Assembly: GCA_964415245.1 (NCBI GenBank)
Contig: CAYQAJ010000127.1
Location: 1-14,131 of the forward strand
Reading direction: 5' to 3'
Length of the DNA: 14,131 nucleotides
Source: CAYQAJ01 sp964415245
Lineage (GTDB): Bacteria > Planctomycetota > Planctomycetia > Pirellulales > Pirellulaceae
A program made the translations under genes and the position numbers. Each line of letters starts with the position of its first letter. Position 1 is the first letter of the stretch. The notes beneath the pieces are model-generated. The model was not told the origin of the DNA and did not search any database. It saw only the letters and a program-made list of their open reading frames with translations. Below are positions 1-8,251 of the stretch, piece by piece.

Positions 1-2545
1 CGGCTTCGTCGATGAAGATCGTGTTGGCGTTGGGGATATCGAGGCCGTTCTCCACGATCGTCGTGGCCAGCAGAATGTCGAAGCGATGGGCCACGAAGTC
101 GACCATCACCCGCTCCAGCTCGTGCTCGCGCATCTGGCCGTGCCCGATGCCGATCCGCGCCTCGGGCACGATCTGCCGCAGCTTGCGGGCAACCAGCTCG
201 ATATCGTGCACGCGGTTATGCACGAAGAAAATCTGCCCGCCGCGGTCGAGCTCCCGATGGACCGCGTGGCGGATCAGCTCATCGTGGAATCGGGTGACGC
301 GCGTTTCCACGGCGAAGCGGTCGTCGAGCGGCGTTTCGAGGTTCGAAATGTCGCGCACCCCGACCAGGGCCATGTGCAGTGTGCGGGGAATGGGCGTCGC
401 CGTGAGCGTGAGCACGTCGACCGTGGATCGCAGCATCTTCAGCCGCTCTTTTACCTCGACGCCGAACCGCTGCTCCTCATCGATAATCACCAGCCCCAGG
501 TTGAGGAACTGGACGTCGCCCGAGACCAGCCGGTGCGTGCCGATGACAATGTCAACTCTGCCGCGGGCCAGTCCTTCGATCGTTTCCCGCTCTTCCTGGG
601 GCGTGCAGAAGCGGCTCAGCTTGCCGACGTCGAAGGGAAACTGGGCCATCCGCTCGCGAAACGTGTGGTAGTGCTGTTCGGCCAGGATGGTGGTGGGTAC
701 CAATACGGCCACCTGATAGCCCGTGTCGACCGCCTTGAAGGCGGAGCGCATCGCCAGCTCCGTTTTGCCGAAACCGACGTCGCCGCAGAGCAGTCGATCC
801 ATCGGCCGGCCGCTCTGCATATCGGCATGGATGCACTGCAAAGCGGCGAGCTGGTCGGGCGTTTCCTCGTAGGGGAACGAGGCCTCGAACTCGCGCTGCC
901 AATCGCTCGTGGCCTGGAAGGCGATACCCGGTCGCGACCTGCGGGCGGCTTGTAGATCGAGCATTTCGACGGCCAGGTCGCCGACCGCTTCCTCGGCTGC
1001 CTGCTTCTGGCGGAGCCACGTCTTGCCGCCGAGCGTGGCCAGCACCGGGCGGGATTTTGTGGCGCCGATGTACTTCTGCACCAGGTCGATCTTGGTGGCC
1101 GGCACGTGGACCTTCGTCTGGCCGCTGAACTCGATCTCCAGGTGCTCCACCACCTGCCCGCCGCGATTCAAGAGCGACAAGCCGCGATAGCGGCCGATGC
1201 CGTGCGCCAGGTGCACGACCAGGTCGCCCTGCCGCAGGTCGAGAAAGCTGTCGAGGGGTTTGGAGGCGTGGCGGCGGGGAATTCGCCGCACTTCGCCACG
1301 GTGGAACAGATCGTCGCCCGTGACGACCAGGATCCGCTCCTTCACCAGCCGGAACCCGCCGTGCAGGTTCCCCCGCGCGTAGTGCAAGCGCGGGGCGCCG
1401 TCGGTGGCGGCCTTGTCAAGAGGAGCAACGTCGGTCTCAGCCTCGGCGATGACCGCTGACACCGTGCCGAGAAGTTCATCCAGCCGTTGCCGCTCCGCCT
1501 CGGTGCGAAGCACCACGTGTACGTCGTGCCCCCGACCGACGCGGGCCAGCTCGCTGGAGAGCGCGGTCACGTTGCCGCTGAACCGTTCGACCGATTCGAT
1601 CTCCAACCGGCACACCGAGCCGACGTCGCCCGGCGCCAGACTCCACGCCTCGGCTGTCGCAAACGGCGCAAAGCGGGCCAGCGCATTGGCCGCGGTTGGG
1701 TACAGCCACCGCTCGGGGTCGCGGTGCAGGCAGCTTTCCGCTTCGGCCACGATTTGCGCGGGGTCGACTAACAGCAGCCACGTGTTCGCAGGCAGCACGT
1801 CGGCGAAGTGGCCGGTCTCCGATTCGCCCGGACGCAGTGCGGTGATTTCCACGGCGTCGAGCGACTCCACACTGCGCTGCGTTGCCACGTCGAACGAGCG
1901 AAGCGACTCGACTCGGTCGTCGAAGAGCTCGATGCGCACCGGGTACGACCAATCCGCCGCGTGCAGGTCGATGATGCCGCCGCGGCGGGCGAACTCGCCG
2001 GGAAGCTGAACCGCGGGCGTGGCGTGGAAACCCCGCTCGACTAGCCGACGCAATAGCGCGTCCGCGTCGAGGCGTTCGCCGCGCTCCACGCGCCATGTGC
2101 CGCCTGAGAGAAGCTCGCGCGAAGGAACGCCCTGGAGGAGGCTCTGCGCGGCGGCAACGATCAGCTTGGGTGCGTCGCCTTGCGCGAGGCGTTTCACAAG
2201 CCGCAGACGATCGGCATAGCTCTCGTCGCGGAGCAGTCGTTCGTCGGCGTCCGATTCCCAGGCGGGAAAGACCGCGGCGTCGCGGGCGGAGAAGGTTGCG
2301 AGATCTTCGAGCCGCTCGTCAATCTCGCTCTGCCGGGCCAGCACGACCAGCAGCGGCCCCGGCGAGCGCTCGGCAAGCTGTGCCGCAAGCAGCGCACACG
2401 CCGATCCCCAGACTCCGTCGAAAGTGGCCCGGCCCCCGCTTTCAAGGGCGGCCACCGCCTCGCCGAAGCCAGCATGCGATTCCAGACATCGGGGTAGGTC
2501 GCAGAGGCCCCGCAATGCCCGGTCGGCAGCCTGAGCTTGTGCCAT
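1..2545 (-). CDS. mfd: Transcription-repair coupling factor Mfd (3' end cut by window edge)
   Basis: ATP-dependent DNA translocase that pushes stalled RNA polymerase off DNA and recruits UvrA for nucleotide excision repair; cytoplasmic. The frame is open from the ATG at 2545 to the left edge, giving 848 codons of a protein usually about 1,100-1,150 long, so the end of the second translocase lobe and the C-terminal domain are missing. Visible parts: an N-terminal UvrB-like region (about residues 1-340); the RNA-polymerase-interacting segment with QGDLVVHLAHGIGRYRG (about 440-455); Walker A GDVGFGKT (588-595); the DEEQ box (689-692) followed by RFGVEVKERLK; TATPIPRTLHMAL; IFFVHNRV; and TTIVENGLDIPNANTIFIDEA near the edge. 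All these helicase motifs look intact. No Shine-Dalgarno sequence precedes the ATG, but a promoter-like pair lies immediately upstream. The N-terminus is about 40 residues shorter than in E. coli Mfd, judged from the Walker A position. Identification is secure. Confidence 0.96.
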   Translation of the reverse strand, partial: MAQAQAADRALRGLCDLPRCLESHAGFGEAVAALESGGRATFDGVWGSACALLAAQLAERSPGPLLVVLARQSEIDERLEDLATFSARDAAVFPAWESDADERLLRDESYADRLRLVKRLAQGDAPKLIVAAAQSLLQGVPSRELLSGGTWRVERGERLDADALLRRLVERGFHATPAVQLPGEFARRGGIIDLHAADWSYPVRIELFDDRVESLRSFDVATQRSVESLDAVEITALRPGESETGHFADVLPANTWLLLVDPAQIVAEAESCLHRDPERWLYPTAANALARFAPFATAEAWSLAPGDVGSVCRLEIESVERFSGNVTALSSELARVGRGHDVHVVLRTEAERQRLDELLGTVSAVIAEAETDVAPLDKAATDGAPRLHYARGNLHGGFRLVKERILVVTGDDLFHRGEVRRIPRRHASKPLDSFLDLRQGDLVVHLAHGIGRYRGLSLLNRGGQVVEHLEIEFSGQTKVHVPATKIDLVQKYIGATKSRPVLATLGGKTWLRQKQAAEEAVGDLAVEMLDLQAARRSRPGIAFQATSDWQREFEASFPYEETPDQLAALQCIHADMQSGRPMDRLLCGDVGFGKTELAMRSAFKAVDTGYQVAVLVPTTILAEQHYHTFRERMAQFPFDVGKLSRFCTPQEERETIEGLARGRVDIVIGTHRLVSGDVQFLNLGLVIIDEEQRFGVEVKERLKMLRSTVDVLTLTATPIPRTLHMALVGVRDISNLETPLDDRFAVETRVTRFHDELIRHAVHRELDRGGQIFFVHNRVHDIELVARKLRQIVPEARIGIGHGQMREHELERVMVDFVAHRFDILLATTIVENGLDIPNANTIFIDEA

Positions 2546-2553
2546 GTACCGGA

Positions 2554-2581
2554 ATTGTACGCGCACACGGCGACGCGACAA
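2554..2581 (-). promoter_or_regulatory. Putative mfd promoter, possibly giving a leaderless mRNA
   Basis: On the minus strand TTGTCG (2581-2576), a 16-nt spacer and TACAAT (2559-2554) resemble a sigma70 -35/-10 pair. The -10 box ends 8 nt before the mfd ATG, so transcription would start about 0-3 nt before the start codon. No Shine-Dalgarno sequence is present, which fits leaderless initiation. This is a prediction by eye only. Confidence 0.5.
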
Positions 2582-2614
2582 AGACGAGTTGCCGAGCAGC
2601 ACGTGGGGATGTGG

Positions 2615-2706
2615 GGCGTGGGGCAGACATTCCTGTCTGTCCGATCGCGGAACAAGGCGCAGCAACTGCAGGAAGGACAGGCACGCTGGAAAGCCTGCCC
2701 CACGCC
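2615..2706. repeat. 92-bp imperfect palindromic repeat abutting the HDOD gene stop codon
   Basis: The ends GGCGTGGGGCAG (2615-2626) and CTGCCCCACGCC (2695-2706) form a perfect 12-bp inverted repeat. Pairing continues imperfectly inward (GGCAGACATTCC... against GGCAGGCTTTCC...). The right end touches the stop codon of the minus-strand HDOD gene, so the transcript would fold into a large hairpin directly after its stop. It has no U-tract and no clear target-site duplication. It may act as a terminator or be a dispersed intergenic repeat. The element occupies most of the gap between the HDOD gene and mfd. Confidence 0.7.
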
Positions 2707-4473
2707 TTAGACCGACGGGGCCAGTTCCTCGGTGGTGGGGCACTGCGCCGCCTCGCGGCAGAAGGCGTCCAGCGCACCGTACGAGGCAGGCAGGCGCAGA
2801 ACGCGCCCCAGCGCCTCGCAGCGGTCGGCGTTTTTGCGGTCCAGCACGAGAAACGTGCGGTGTTTCTGGCGGCGCACCTTATCCAATACGGCCAAGTCCT
2901 TGGCCGTCGCCCCAATGCCGTTGACTAGCACATTGCGCGTTGTCTCGACGCGGCCGGCGTACGTATCGGAAAGCTCGATGCCCGCCGCCGTCAGCATCTC
3001 CGCCAGCGCATCGAAGGGACCATCCACCAGCGGCACGTAGTCCAATTCCCTGCTCGGTCCCGTTGGTACGGAGTCCTCCTTGGTATCTACGTCGGTCAGG
3101 ATCGTGCTGGTAAGAAGCCGTGCGGCGACGAGATCCTGCCGCACGGTTTCGACCACGTGGGGGAGCATGTGCAGAGAGAGCGAGTGTAACAGCCCGGGTG
3201 GGGGCAGCTCCACCGTGTCGCGGCTTTCCCAGCGCCCCACGGCCAAACGTCCCACCAGAACCGCCAGCTTCAACAGCGCGACCTTCGTCCGCAGCGGCTC
3301 GGCCATCTGCCGCAGGAACCCATACTCTTTCAGCAAAAACTTGACCGGCTGGAAGATGTTGGCGGGCAGGTCCCATTGCACCGCCAGCTCGGCCATGACC
3401 TGCGCGTGCTCAAAACCAAAGATCAGCTTTTCCTGGTGGCGGAGCGACGTTGTCTCGCGCTCGCACGCCTCCAGCACGTCGCGATACAGGTCGGGGTAGA
3501 GCGTGGCCAGCACGATGCGCCCCGAAAGGTGCGTCAGCGCCGCCAGGAACAGGCCCGAGTCGCAGTACGGTTCCTCGACGTGCGGTTCGAGCGCCTTAAT
3601 GGCGGTGGCCGCCGCCATCGTACGCTCCCAAATCAGCTTCATATTCATCCACGACAAGCTACGAGGGCTAAACGCCAACATCGTGCTGGTCGTAATCGCC
3701 ACCTCCCCCACCTTCGCTAGGCCGATGCGTACGACCGCTTCCTCGATGTTCGCAATCCGCTCCCGCGACCGGTTGAACGCCGCGCTGTTGGCCAGCTTCA
3801 ACACTTGAACCGCCAGCGAGGGGTCCCGTTCGATCGTCTGGGCGATTTCGGCAGAGTCGGCGTCGGGCTGCCGCGCCATTTCGCTCACGCGGATGGCCAC
3901 GGGCGAGATGGGCTGAATCTGCGTCTGCTGCTCGAGCTTCGCTCTCAGGTGGGAAAGGGAAATCGGCGCAAACGCGGTCCGCGCCGTTTCGGGCGGCGCC
4001 GGCGTTGACGGCGATTCGGCGGCAGGCGTGTCGTCGGCCTCTTCCTGCGGCTGGTGCGGTACCGCGTCCTTGGCGCCGGCCGGCACGGACGGCTGCGCCG
4101 TCCGCCGCATCAATAGCGCCTTGACCTTGGCCGCGAACAACCGGTAGTCGACCGGCTTAAAGCACACGTCGTCGACCCCGCGGGCCAAGAGGTCGCGGGT
4201 AATTTTCGGTTCCAGCACGCCCGTGAGCACCACGATCATGGGCCGCTCGTCCCGCTCGAGCAGGTCCACCACCAGGGCATGGCCGTGCATATTGGGCATC
4301 AGGATGTCGGTAACCACCACGTCGTAGCAGCCGCTCTGGAGTCGCTCCAAAGCGTCGCGGCCGTCGACGGCAACGTCGCACTCCACGCCGCTGGAGCGCA
4401 GGGAGCGTACCGTGAGGTTGCGCACTGCCGGTTCGTCGTCCACCACGAGGGCCTTGTACGTGTTGGTTTCCAT
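2707..4473 (-). CDS. Response regulator with receiver and HDOD domains
   Basis: Signal-transduction output protein of 588 residues, cytoplasmic. Residues 7-122 form a receiver domain with the acidic pair D12-D13, phospho-acceptor D56 in VVVTDILMPNMHG, T84 and K106 (CFKPVD), all canonical. A Pro/Ala/Glu-rich linker (about 125-172) follows. Next comes an HDOD domain (about 175-375), recognised from LPISPVAIRVSEMA-type text, IERDPSLAVQVLKLANSAAF, the VVRIGLAKVGE helix and GFEHAQVMAELAVQWDLP. HDOD is a non-enzymatic relative of HD phosphohydrolases found in bacterial regulators. The last ~130 residues match no domain I can name with confidence; their end (FLVLDRKNADRCEALGRVLRLPASY...) could be a degenerate receiver fold, which is a guess. 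GGAGGG 9 nt upstream of the ATG fixes the start. It lies 74 bp after the hybrid kinase gene on the same strand, so the kinase is the likely phosphodonor. Confidence 0.9.
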   Translation of the reverse strand: METNTYKALVVDDEPAVRNLTVRSLRSSGVECDVAVDGRDALERLQSGCYDVVVTDILMPNMHGHALVVDLLERDERPMIVVLTGVLEPKITRDLLARGVDDVCFKPVDYRLFAAKVKALLMRRTAQPSVPAGAKDAVPHQPQEEADDTPAAESPSTPAPPETARTAFAPISLSHLRAKLEQQTQIQPISPVAIRVSEMARQPDADSAEIAQTIERDPSLAVQVLKLANSAAFNRSRERIANIEEAVVRIGLAKVGEVAITTSTMLAFSPRSLSWMNMKLIWERTMAAATAIKALEPHVEEPYCDSGLFLAALTHLSGRIVLATLYPDLYRDVLEACERETTSLRHQEKLIFGFEHAQVMAELAVQWDLPANIFQPVKFLLKEYGFLRQMAEPLRTKVALLKLAVLVGRLAVGRWESRDTVELPPPGLLHSLSLHMLPHVVETVRQDLVAARLLTSTILTDVDTKEDSVPTGPSRELDYVPLVDGPFDALAEMLTAAGIELSDTYAGRVETTRNVLVNGIGATAKDLAVLDKVRRQKHRTFLVLDRKNADRCEALGRVLRLPASYGALDAFCREAAQCPTTEELAPSV

Positions 4474-4481
4474 TCTTTTTA

Positions 4482-4488
4482 CCCTCCA
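4482..4488 (-). promoter_or_regulatory. Strong Shine-Dalgarno site of the REC-HDOD gene
   Basis: On the minus strand the sequence reads TGGAGGGTAAAAAGA before the ATG at 4473. The GGAGG core is about 9 nt from the start codon and decides the start. It is one of few strong ribosome-binding sites in the window. Confidence 0.75.
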
Positions 4489-4547
4489 TCTGTTGCGCCG
4501 CGCACCGCCTTATGGGGGGCGATGTGCCGCGCCGCAGGGACTCCGTC

Positions 4548-6965
4548 TCAGTAGACCGGGCACAAAACCTCGTCCGACGCTTGTTGCGTGGCGTCGAGCG
4601 TCTCGCGAATCGTTTGCAACAGAACGTTGGCCGAAAAGGGCTTGGGCACGCAGCGCAGACCCTCTTTGGCGACGAAGCCGTCGCAGCTCGTATTGGGGTC
4701 GTATCCGCTGCAAAAGACCACGGCCACATCGCCCCGCAGCGCCCTGACCGCTCGCAGTACGTCGCGACCGTTGAGCTTGGGCATCACGACGTCGAGCAGC
4801 GCCAAGTCGATCTGGTCGCTGTTCGCTTCGAACACGCGAACCGCCTCTTCCCCGTCGGCGGCGGTGAGCACCGAATACCCGGCGCGGGTCAGAATGCGGA
4901 CCGCCAGATCGCGGACCATCGGTTCGTCTTCGGCGACGAGAATGGTTTCGCTTCCGCGATTGTCCGACGGCTCCGCTCGCTCGCCGTTCGGATCGGGCGC
5001 GTCGTCGCAGGTGGGCAGATAGATGTTGAACACGGTCCCCATGCCCGGTTCGCTGTATACGTGAATCACTCCCTGATGTTGCTGCACGACGCCGTACACC
5101 ATAGCCAGCCCCAGACCGGTTCCCTTGCCCACTTCCTTCGTGGTGAAGAACGGCTCGAAGATGCGTTCTTTGGTGGTGGGTGTCATGCCGCAACCGGTAT
5201 CGGAGACCGACAGCAACAAGTAGTTGCCGGGCGCGACGTTGGTGTGCGTTTGGCAGTATTCGGCGTCGAGGGTGACTTGCCGCGTCTGAATGTGCAAGAG
5301 TCCTCCGCCTTCCATGGCGTCGCGGGCGTTGACGCACAAGTTGATGAGCATCTGCTGCACCAGCGTGGGATCGATGTGCAGCGTTCCCACGTCGTCGCCC
5401 AGGGTCGATTCCAGCTCGATATGCTCGCCCAATAAGGGACGGAGCAGTTGCACGAAATCCGATACCAGGGTATTGGGGTTGACGTGCACCCGCTGCAATT
5501 CCTCCTGACGGCTGAATCGCAGCAGTTGCCGCGTCAGGCTGGCGGCGCGATTGGCGGCCTTGACAACCTGCACCAGGTCTTGATGCCGCGGGTCGTCGGC
5601 AGGGAGCCCTTCCATAGCGTATTGCGTATAGCCGTGAATGACCTGCAACAGGTTGTTGAACTCGTGCGCGATGCCGCCGGCAAGCGATCCCACGGCCTCG
5701 AGCTTCAGCGATTGGCGCAGTTGGTTCTCCCGCTCGCGCAATGCCGCCTCGGCCTGTTTCAACTCCGTAACGTCGCTGATGAAGCCCTCGATGGAGGTCA
5801 TGTTTCCTTCGTCGTCGAACGTGCCGGTCCCCTTCTCGCATACCCATCGCGGCTCGCCGTCTGTCGCTTCGATGCGGTACGACAACTGAAACGACTCGCC
5901 CGCGGCCAGCCGCTCACGCACCACGCCCCAGGCGTTTTGCCGCTCGTCCGACTGAATCAACTCCGAGAGCGGCGTCCTCCTTCGCGTCAACTCGTCGGGC
6001 TCACAACCCGTGAGATCGAGACAGCCGTAACTGACAATGTCGACCGTCCACTGCCCGTCGTTGTGGCAGCGATAAGCCATGCCCGGCAGGTTCTTGACAA
6101 AGGCGGCGATCGCCTGTTGGCTTTCCCGCAGCGCCGTCTCGGCGCGGCGCCGCTCGCTCACGTCCACGATGTTGACCATCACCATCGGACCCTGCGCCGT
6201 ACGGAGTGGGCAGAGGCTGACCTCGACTTGCAATTCGCTCCCGTCGCGACGCATGGCCCGCAGCGTCGGGCGGTCGGCCGAACGTTTGGGCGACAACTGC
6301 CGCATGTAGTCGTTGCGCAGGGCCACGTGCAGCTCGCGTACGTCGGGAGGAAGGCACATCTCGACCACCTGACCGATCATTTCGTCGCGTTCGTAGCCGA
6401 ACAGCCGCGTCGCCAGCCCGTTCACGAACACGATGCGCCCCGACGTGTCGGCGATGATGGTGGCATCGGCAGCCGATTCCAATAACCGCTGCAGGTTGTT
6501 GGCTTCCGCCAATCTGCGGTTCTGGTCCACGCGTTCCTGAAACTGCTGCCGGATCATCGCGTAGCGAATCGAGCGGCTCATCAGCGCCGCGCTCAGCTCG
6601 CTCTTGAGCAGATAGTCCTGGGCCCCGTGTTCCAGTGTCGTCAGCGCCATGCCCTCATCGGCCAGGCCCGTTAGCACCACGATGGGAATCGCCGCGTTCT
6701 CGGCCCGCACGCGAGCCAGCGTGTCGAGCCCCTCGCTCTCGGGAAGTCCCAGGTCCAGAAGCACGACGTCATGCTGTGCCGCGCCCAGACGTTCGAGACA
6801 GGTCGTCAGATTGTCGGCGGTGTCGATGTGAAACGTCGGGTGCTGCGCCTGTTCCAAAGCGAATCGAGTCAACCGTACGTCGGAAGCGCTGTCATCGACG
6901 AGCAGCACGCGGATGTCGGTCTCTGGCACGACAGGCGTCTCCCTGTTGCTGTCACCCGGCCCCAT
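4548..6965 (-). CDS. Hybrid sensor histidine kinase (REC-PAS-PAS-HisKA-HATPase-REC)
   Basis: Phosphorelay kinase of 805 residues with no membrane segment visible, so it is likely cytoplasmic. Domain order: an N-terminal receiver (about 18-130; D24-D25, phospho-acceptor D71 in VVLLDLGLPESEG, T99, K121); a short coiled linker; PAS 1 (about 156-280, ESAADATIIADTSGRIVFVN); PAS 2 (about 290-410, with GTGTFDDEGNMTSIEGFISDVTE at its end); HisKA with phospho-accepting H434 in GGIAHEFNNLL; the HATPase domain (about 535-650) with N box LINLCVNARDAME, G1 SVSDTGCGM, F box FEPFFTTKE and G2 GKGTGLGLAMVYG; and a C-terminal receiver (about 672-790; D725 in LALLDVVMPKLNG, S753, K775). All phosphotransfer residues are present. 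The ATG at 6965 has no obvious Shine-Dalgarno sequence; a 6-bp stem (6972-6990) precedes it. The partner output protein is encoded 74 bp downstream. The sensed signal cannot be read from the sequence. Confidence 0.94.
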   Translation of the reverse strand: MGPGDSNRETPVVPETDIRVLLVDDSASDVRLTRFALEQAQHPTFHIDTADNLTTCLERLGAAQHDVVLLDLGLPESEGLDTLARVRAENAAIPIVVLTGLADEGMALTTLEHGAQDYLLKSELSAALMSRSIRYAMIRQQFQERVDQNRRLAEANNLQRLLESAADATIIADTSGRIVFVNGLATRLFGYERDEMIGQVVEMCLPPDVRELHVALRNDYMRQLSPKRSADRPTLRAMRRDGSELQVEVSLCPLRTAQGPMVMVNIVDVSERRRAETALRESQQAIAAFVKNLPGMAYRCHNDGQWTVDIVSYGCLDLTGCEPDELTRRRTPLSELIQSDERQNAWGVVRERLAAGESFQLSYRIEATDGEPRWVCEKGTGTFDDEGNMTSIEGFISDVTELKQAEAALRERENQLRQSLKLEAVGSLAGGIAHEFNNLLQVIHGYTQYAMEGLPADDPRHQDLVQVVKAANRAASLTRQLLRFSRQEELQRVHVNPNTLVSDFVQLLRPLLGEHIELESTLGDDVGTLHIDPTLVQQMLINLCVNARDAMEGGGLLHIQTRQVTLDAEYCQTHTNVAPGNYLLLSVSDTGCGMTPTTKERIFEPFFTTKEVGKGTGLGLAMVYGVVQQHQGVIHVYSEPGMGTVFNIYLPTCDDAPDPNGERAEPSDNRGSETILVAEDEPMVRDLAVRILTRAGYSVLTAADGEEAVRVFEANSDQIDLALLDVVMPKLNGRDVLRAVRALRGDVAVVFCSGYDPNTSCDGFVAKEGLRCVPKPFSANVLLQTIRETLDATQQASDEVLCPVY

Positions 6966-6971
6966 GAGATT

Positions 6972-6990
6972 CGCCGGTGCAATGCCGGCG
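6972..6990 (-). other. Small perfect hairpin just upstream of the hybrid kinase start
   Basis: CGCCGG, a 7-nt loop and CCGGCG form a 6-bp GC-only stem ending 6 nt before the ATG at 6965. It would lie where a ribosome-binding site is expected and no Shine-Dalgarno sequence is seen. It may influence translation or be chance in GC-rich DNA. Confidence 0.3.
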
Positions 6991-7166
6991 CAATACGATC
7001 CCCCTGAAATGTGTGTTGGAAAACGACGCCGTGCCTAGGCGGCGGCGCGCCCCACAACGACACACTCAGAGCGCCCGCCGATTACGACGAAGGAAGCGGT
7101 TGTGACGCCCGGCGGCGACTGAGAGGATGCGGCCAGAGTTTTCAGTGTTCGGTCGAGTACGACTGA

Positions 7167-7197
7167 TCCGCCGGAGGCCGAATCCGCCTCTGGCGGA
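7167..7197 (-). terminator. Stem-loop after the DUF481 gene, probable terminator
   Basis: TCCGCCGGAGGC (7167-7178) and GCCTCTGGCGGA (7186-7197) form a 12-bp stem with one G-T type mismatch and a 7-nt loop, starting about 20 nt past the stop of the DUF481 gene. There is no T-run on its minus-strand downstream side, so it is not a textbook intrinsic terminator. The rest of the 251-bp gap to the kinase gene (6966-7216) shows no gene and no convincing promoter. Confidence 0.5.
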
Positions 7198-7216
7198 ACG
7201 ACGGACTCGCCGAGGT

Positions 7217-8251
7217 TCAAAACGACCACAGCAGCAGCAGCGAGTAGTCGAGGTCGTTGCTCAGCGCGGTGCCGGGAGTGCTGTCGTAGCGGTCGACGAC
7301 GCTGGTCTTCAGGCTCAGGTTCCACTCGGGGGCCACGACCACTTCCCACGAAGCGCGGCCGTTCATGCGGAAATCGGTGAAGGCCGTGACGTTGGGAAAA
7401 TAGTCGACCTGCACCGACACGTTCTGCCGCGGGCTGAAGCAGTGTTTCCATTCCATGCCGAAGACGAGCTCGGGCACCACGTCGTCGTCGGGGCCGCCGA
7501 ACTCGTGCGAGGCGCTGCCGCCGAATCGGCCCTTCAAGTCGGTTCGCTCGTTCTTGACGAATTGGTAGCCGAGGCCCGTGTCGCCGCTGGCGCGTACGTC
7601 GAACGCCTTGAACTCGTCGTATTCGCCGAGGGCGTGCACGAAAAAGCTCCACGGGCTGTTGGGGAACGGCCATTCCGAGCGGCCGTCAAGTAGTGCGCTG
7701 CGGGCGGTTTGCCGCGAATCGGCCGATTTGTCGAGATAGGTGAATTCGTACGTGTGTACAGCGCGGGGAACCTCTCGCTTCGCTTTGGCCCCGAACCGCA
7801 CGTTGAACGTTTCCGAGTTGCCGTCCGTGCCGCTGAGCCCCAACTCGACCGAGCCGTGCCACAGGGCCCAGTTGGTCATGCCGCCGGGGTAGATGGCGTT
7901 TTCCAACGGCCACAGTTCTTCGAGCTCGACGTCGGGCGGCTGGTCCGACGGCGTCGGCGTGGGAATCTCTTCGCCTGGGTTGTCGGCGCCGTCGTCCTCT
8001 GCGTTGGCGGGGACATCGGCTCCGATTCCTTCGACCGGATCGGTCGTGTCGGACGAAGCGTTGCCCGCCGCAACAATCGGCGGAAGGCGATAGATGTGCT
8101 GTCCCGGCCATTCGGGCTCTGCGGCGCGAGCGCCACCTGCGCATACGATGGCGCTAGACGCCACGATGATGGCAGCGGCCAGCGCGAACGTTGGCGCAAG
8201 CGCATCACGGACGGCGCCCAGCGTCGGCGTAATAATCGGCGTGCGAGACAT
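7217..8251 (-). CDS. DUF481 family outer-membrane beta-barrel protein
   Basis: Predicted outer-membrane protein of 344 residues; DUF481 proteins (YdiY-like, 'salt-induced outer membrane protein') have no well-defined function. The start at 8251 (MSRTPIITP) is preferred because it puts a signal peptide at the N-terminus: a hydrophobic core at about 20-38 (APTFALAAAIIVASSAIVC) and a likely cleavage site in GGARAAEP near residue 43. An in-frame ATG at 8341 would add 30 residues and bury it. Residues about 45-120 form an acidic, Pro/Thr-rich linker. The barrel (about 128-344) begins WHGSVELGLSGTDGNSETFN, the DUF481 opening signature, and shows alternating aromatic/polar strands ending in LLLLWSF, a C-terminal phenylalanine typical of barrel-assembly substrates. 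It is divergent from argB, sharing the 204-bp spacer 8252-8455, and is followed by a stem-loop. Confidence 0.85.
   Translation of the reverse strand: MSRTPIITPTLGAVRDALAPTFALAAAIIVASSAIVCAGGARAAEPEWPGQHIYRLPPIVAAGNASSDTTDPVEGIGADVPANAEDDGADNPGEEIPTPTPSDQPPDVELEELWPLENAIYPGGMTNWALWHGSVELGLSGTDGNSETFNVRFGAKAKREVPRAVHTYEFTYLDKSADSRQTARSALLDGRSEWPFPNSPWSFFVHALGEYDEFKAFDVRASGDTGLGYQFVKNERTDLKGRFGGSASHEFGGPDDDVVPELVFGMEWKHCFSPRQNVSVQVDYFPNVTAFTDFRMNGRASWEVVVAPEWNLSLKTSVVDRYDSTPGTALSNDLDYSLLLLWSF

Noticed and set aside
86..955. Plus-strand open frame of 289 codons opposite mfd
   Set aside because: It is the complement of conserved Mfd helicase motifs; the composition (high His/Arg/Asp, no domain pattern) is typical of antisense frames in GC-rich DNA.
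2610..2706. The palindrome after the HDOD gene as a third copy of the TTA-flanked element
   Set aside because: Its end sequence differs and TTA occurs only on the stop-codon side; the other flank reads GTG, so no target duplication is present.
4510..5847. Minus-strand frame of 445 codons overlapping the kinase
   Set aside because: Arg/Gly-rich frame-shifted reading of the HATPase and receiver domains; not a separate gene.
5448..6485. Plus-strand frame of 345 codons opposite the kinase
   Set aside because: Complement of the PAS and HisKA coding sequence; no start signal and no recognisable domain.
6991..7060. Promoter for the hybrid kinase gene (TTCCAA ... TCGTAT)
   Set aside because: Both boxes match the consensus poorly and the spacing is ambiguous; not supportable by eye.
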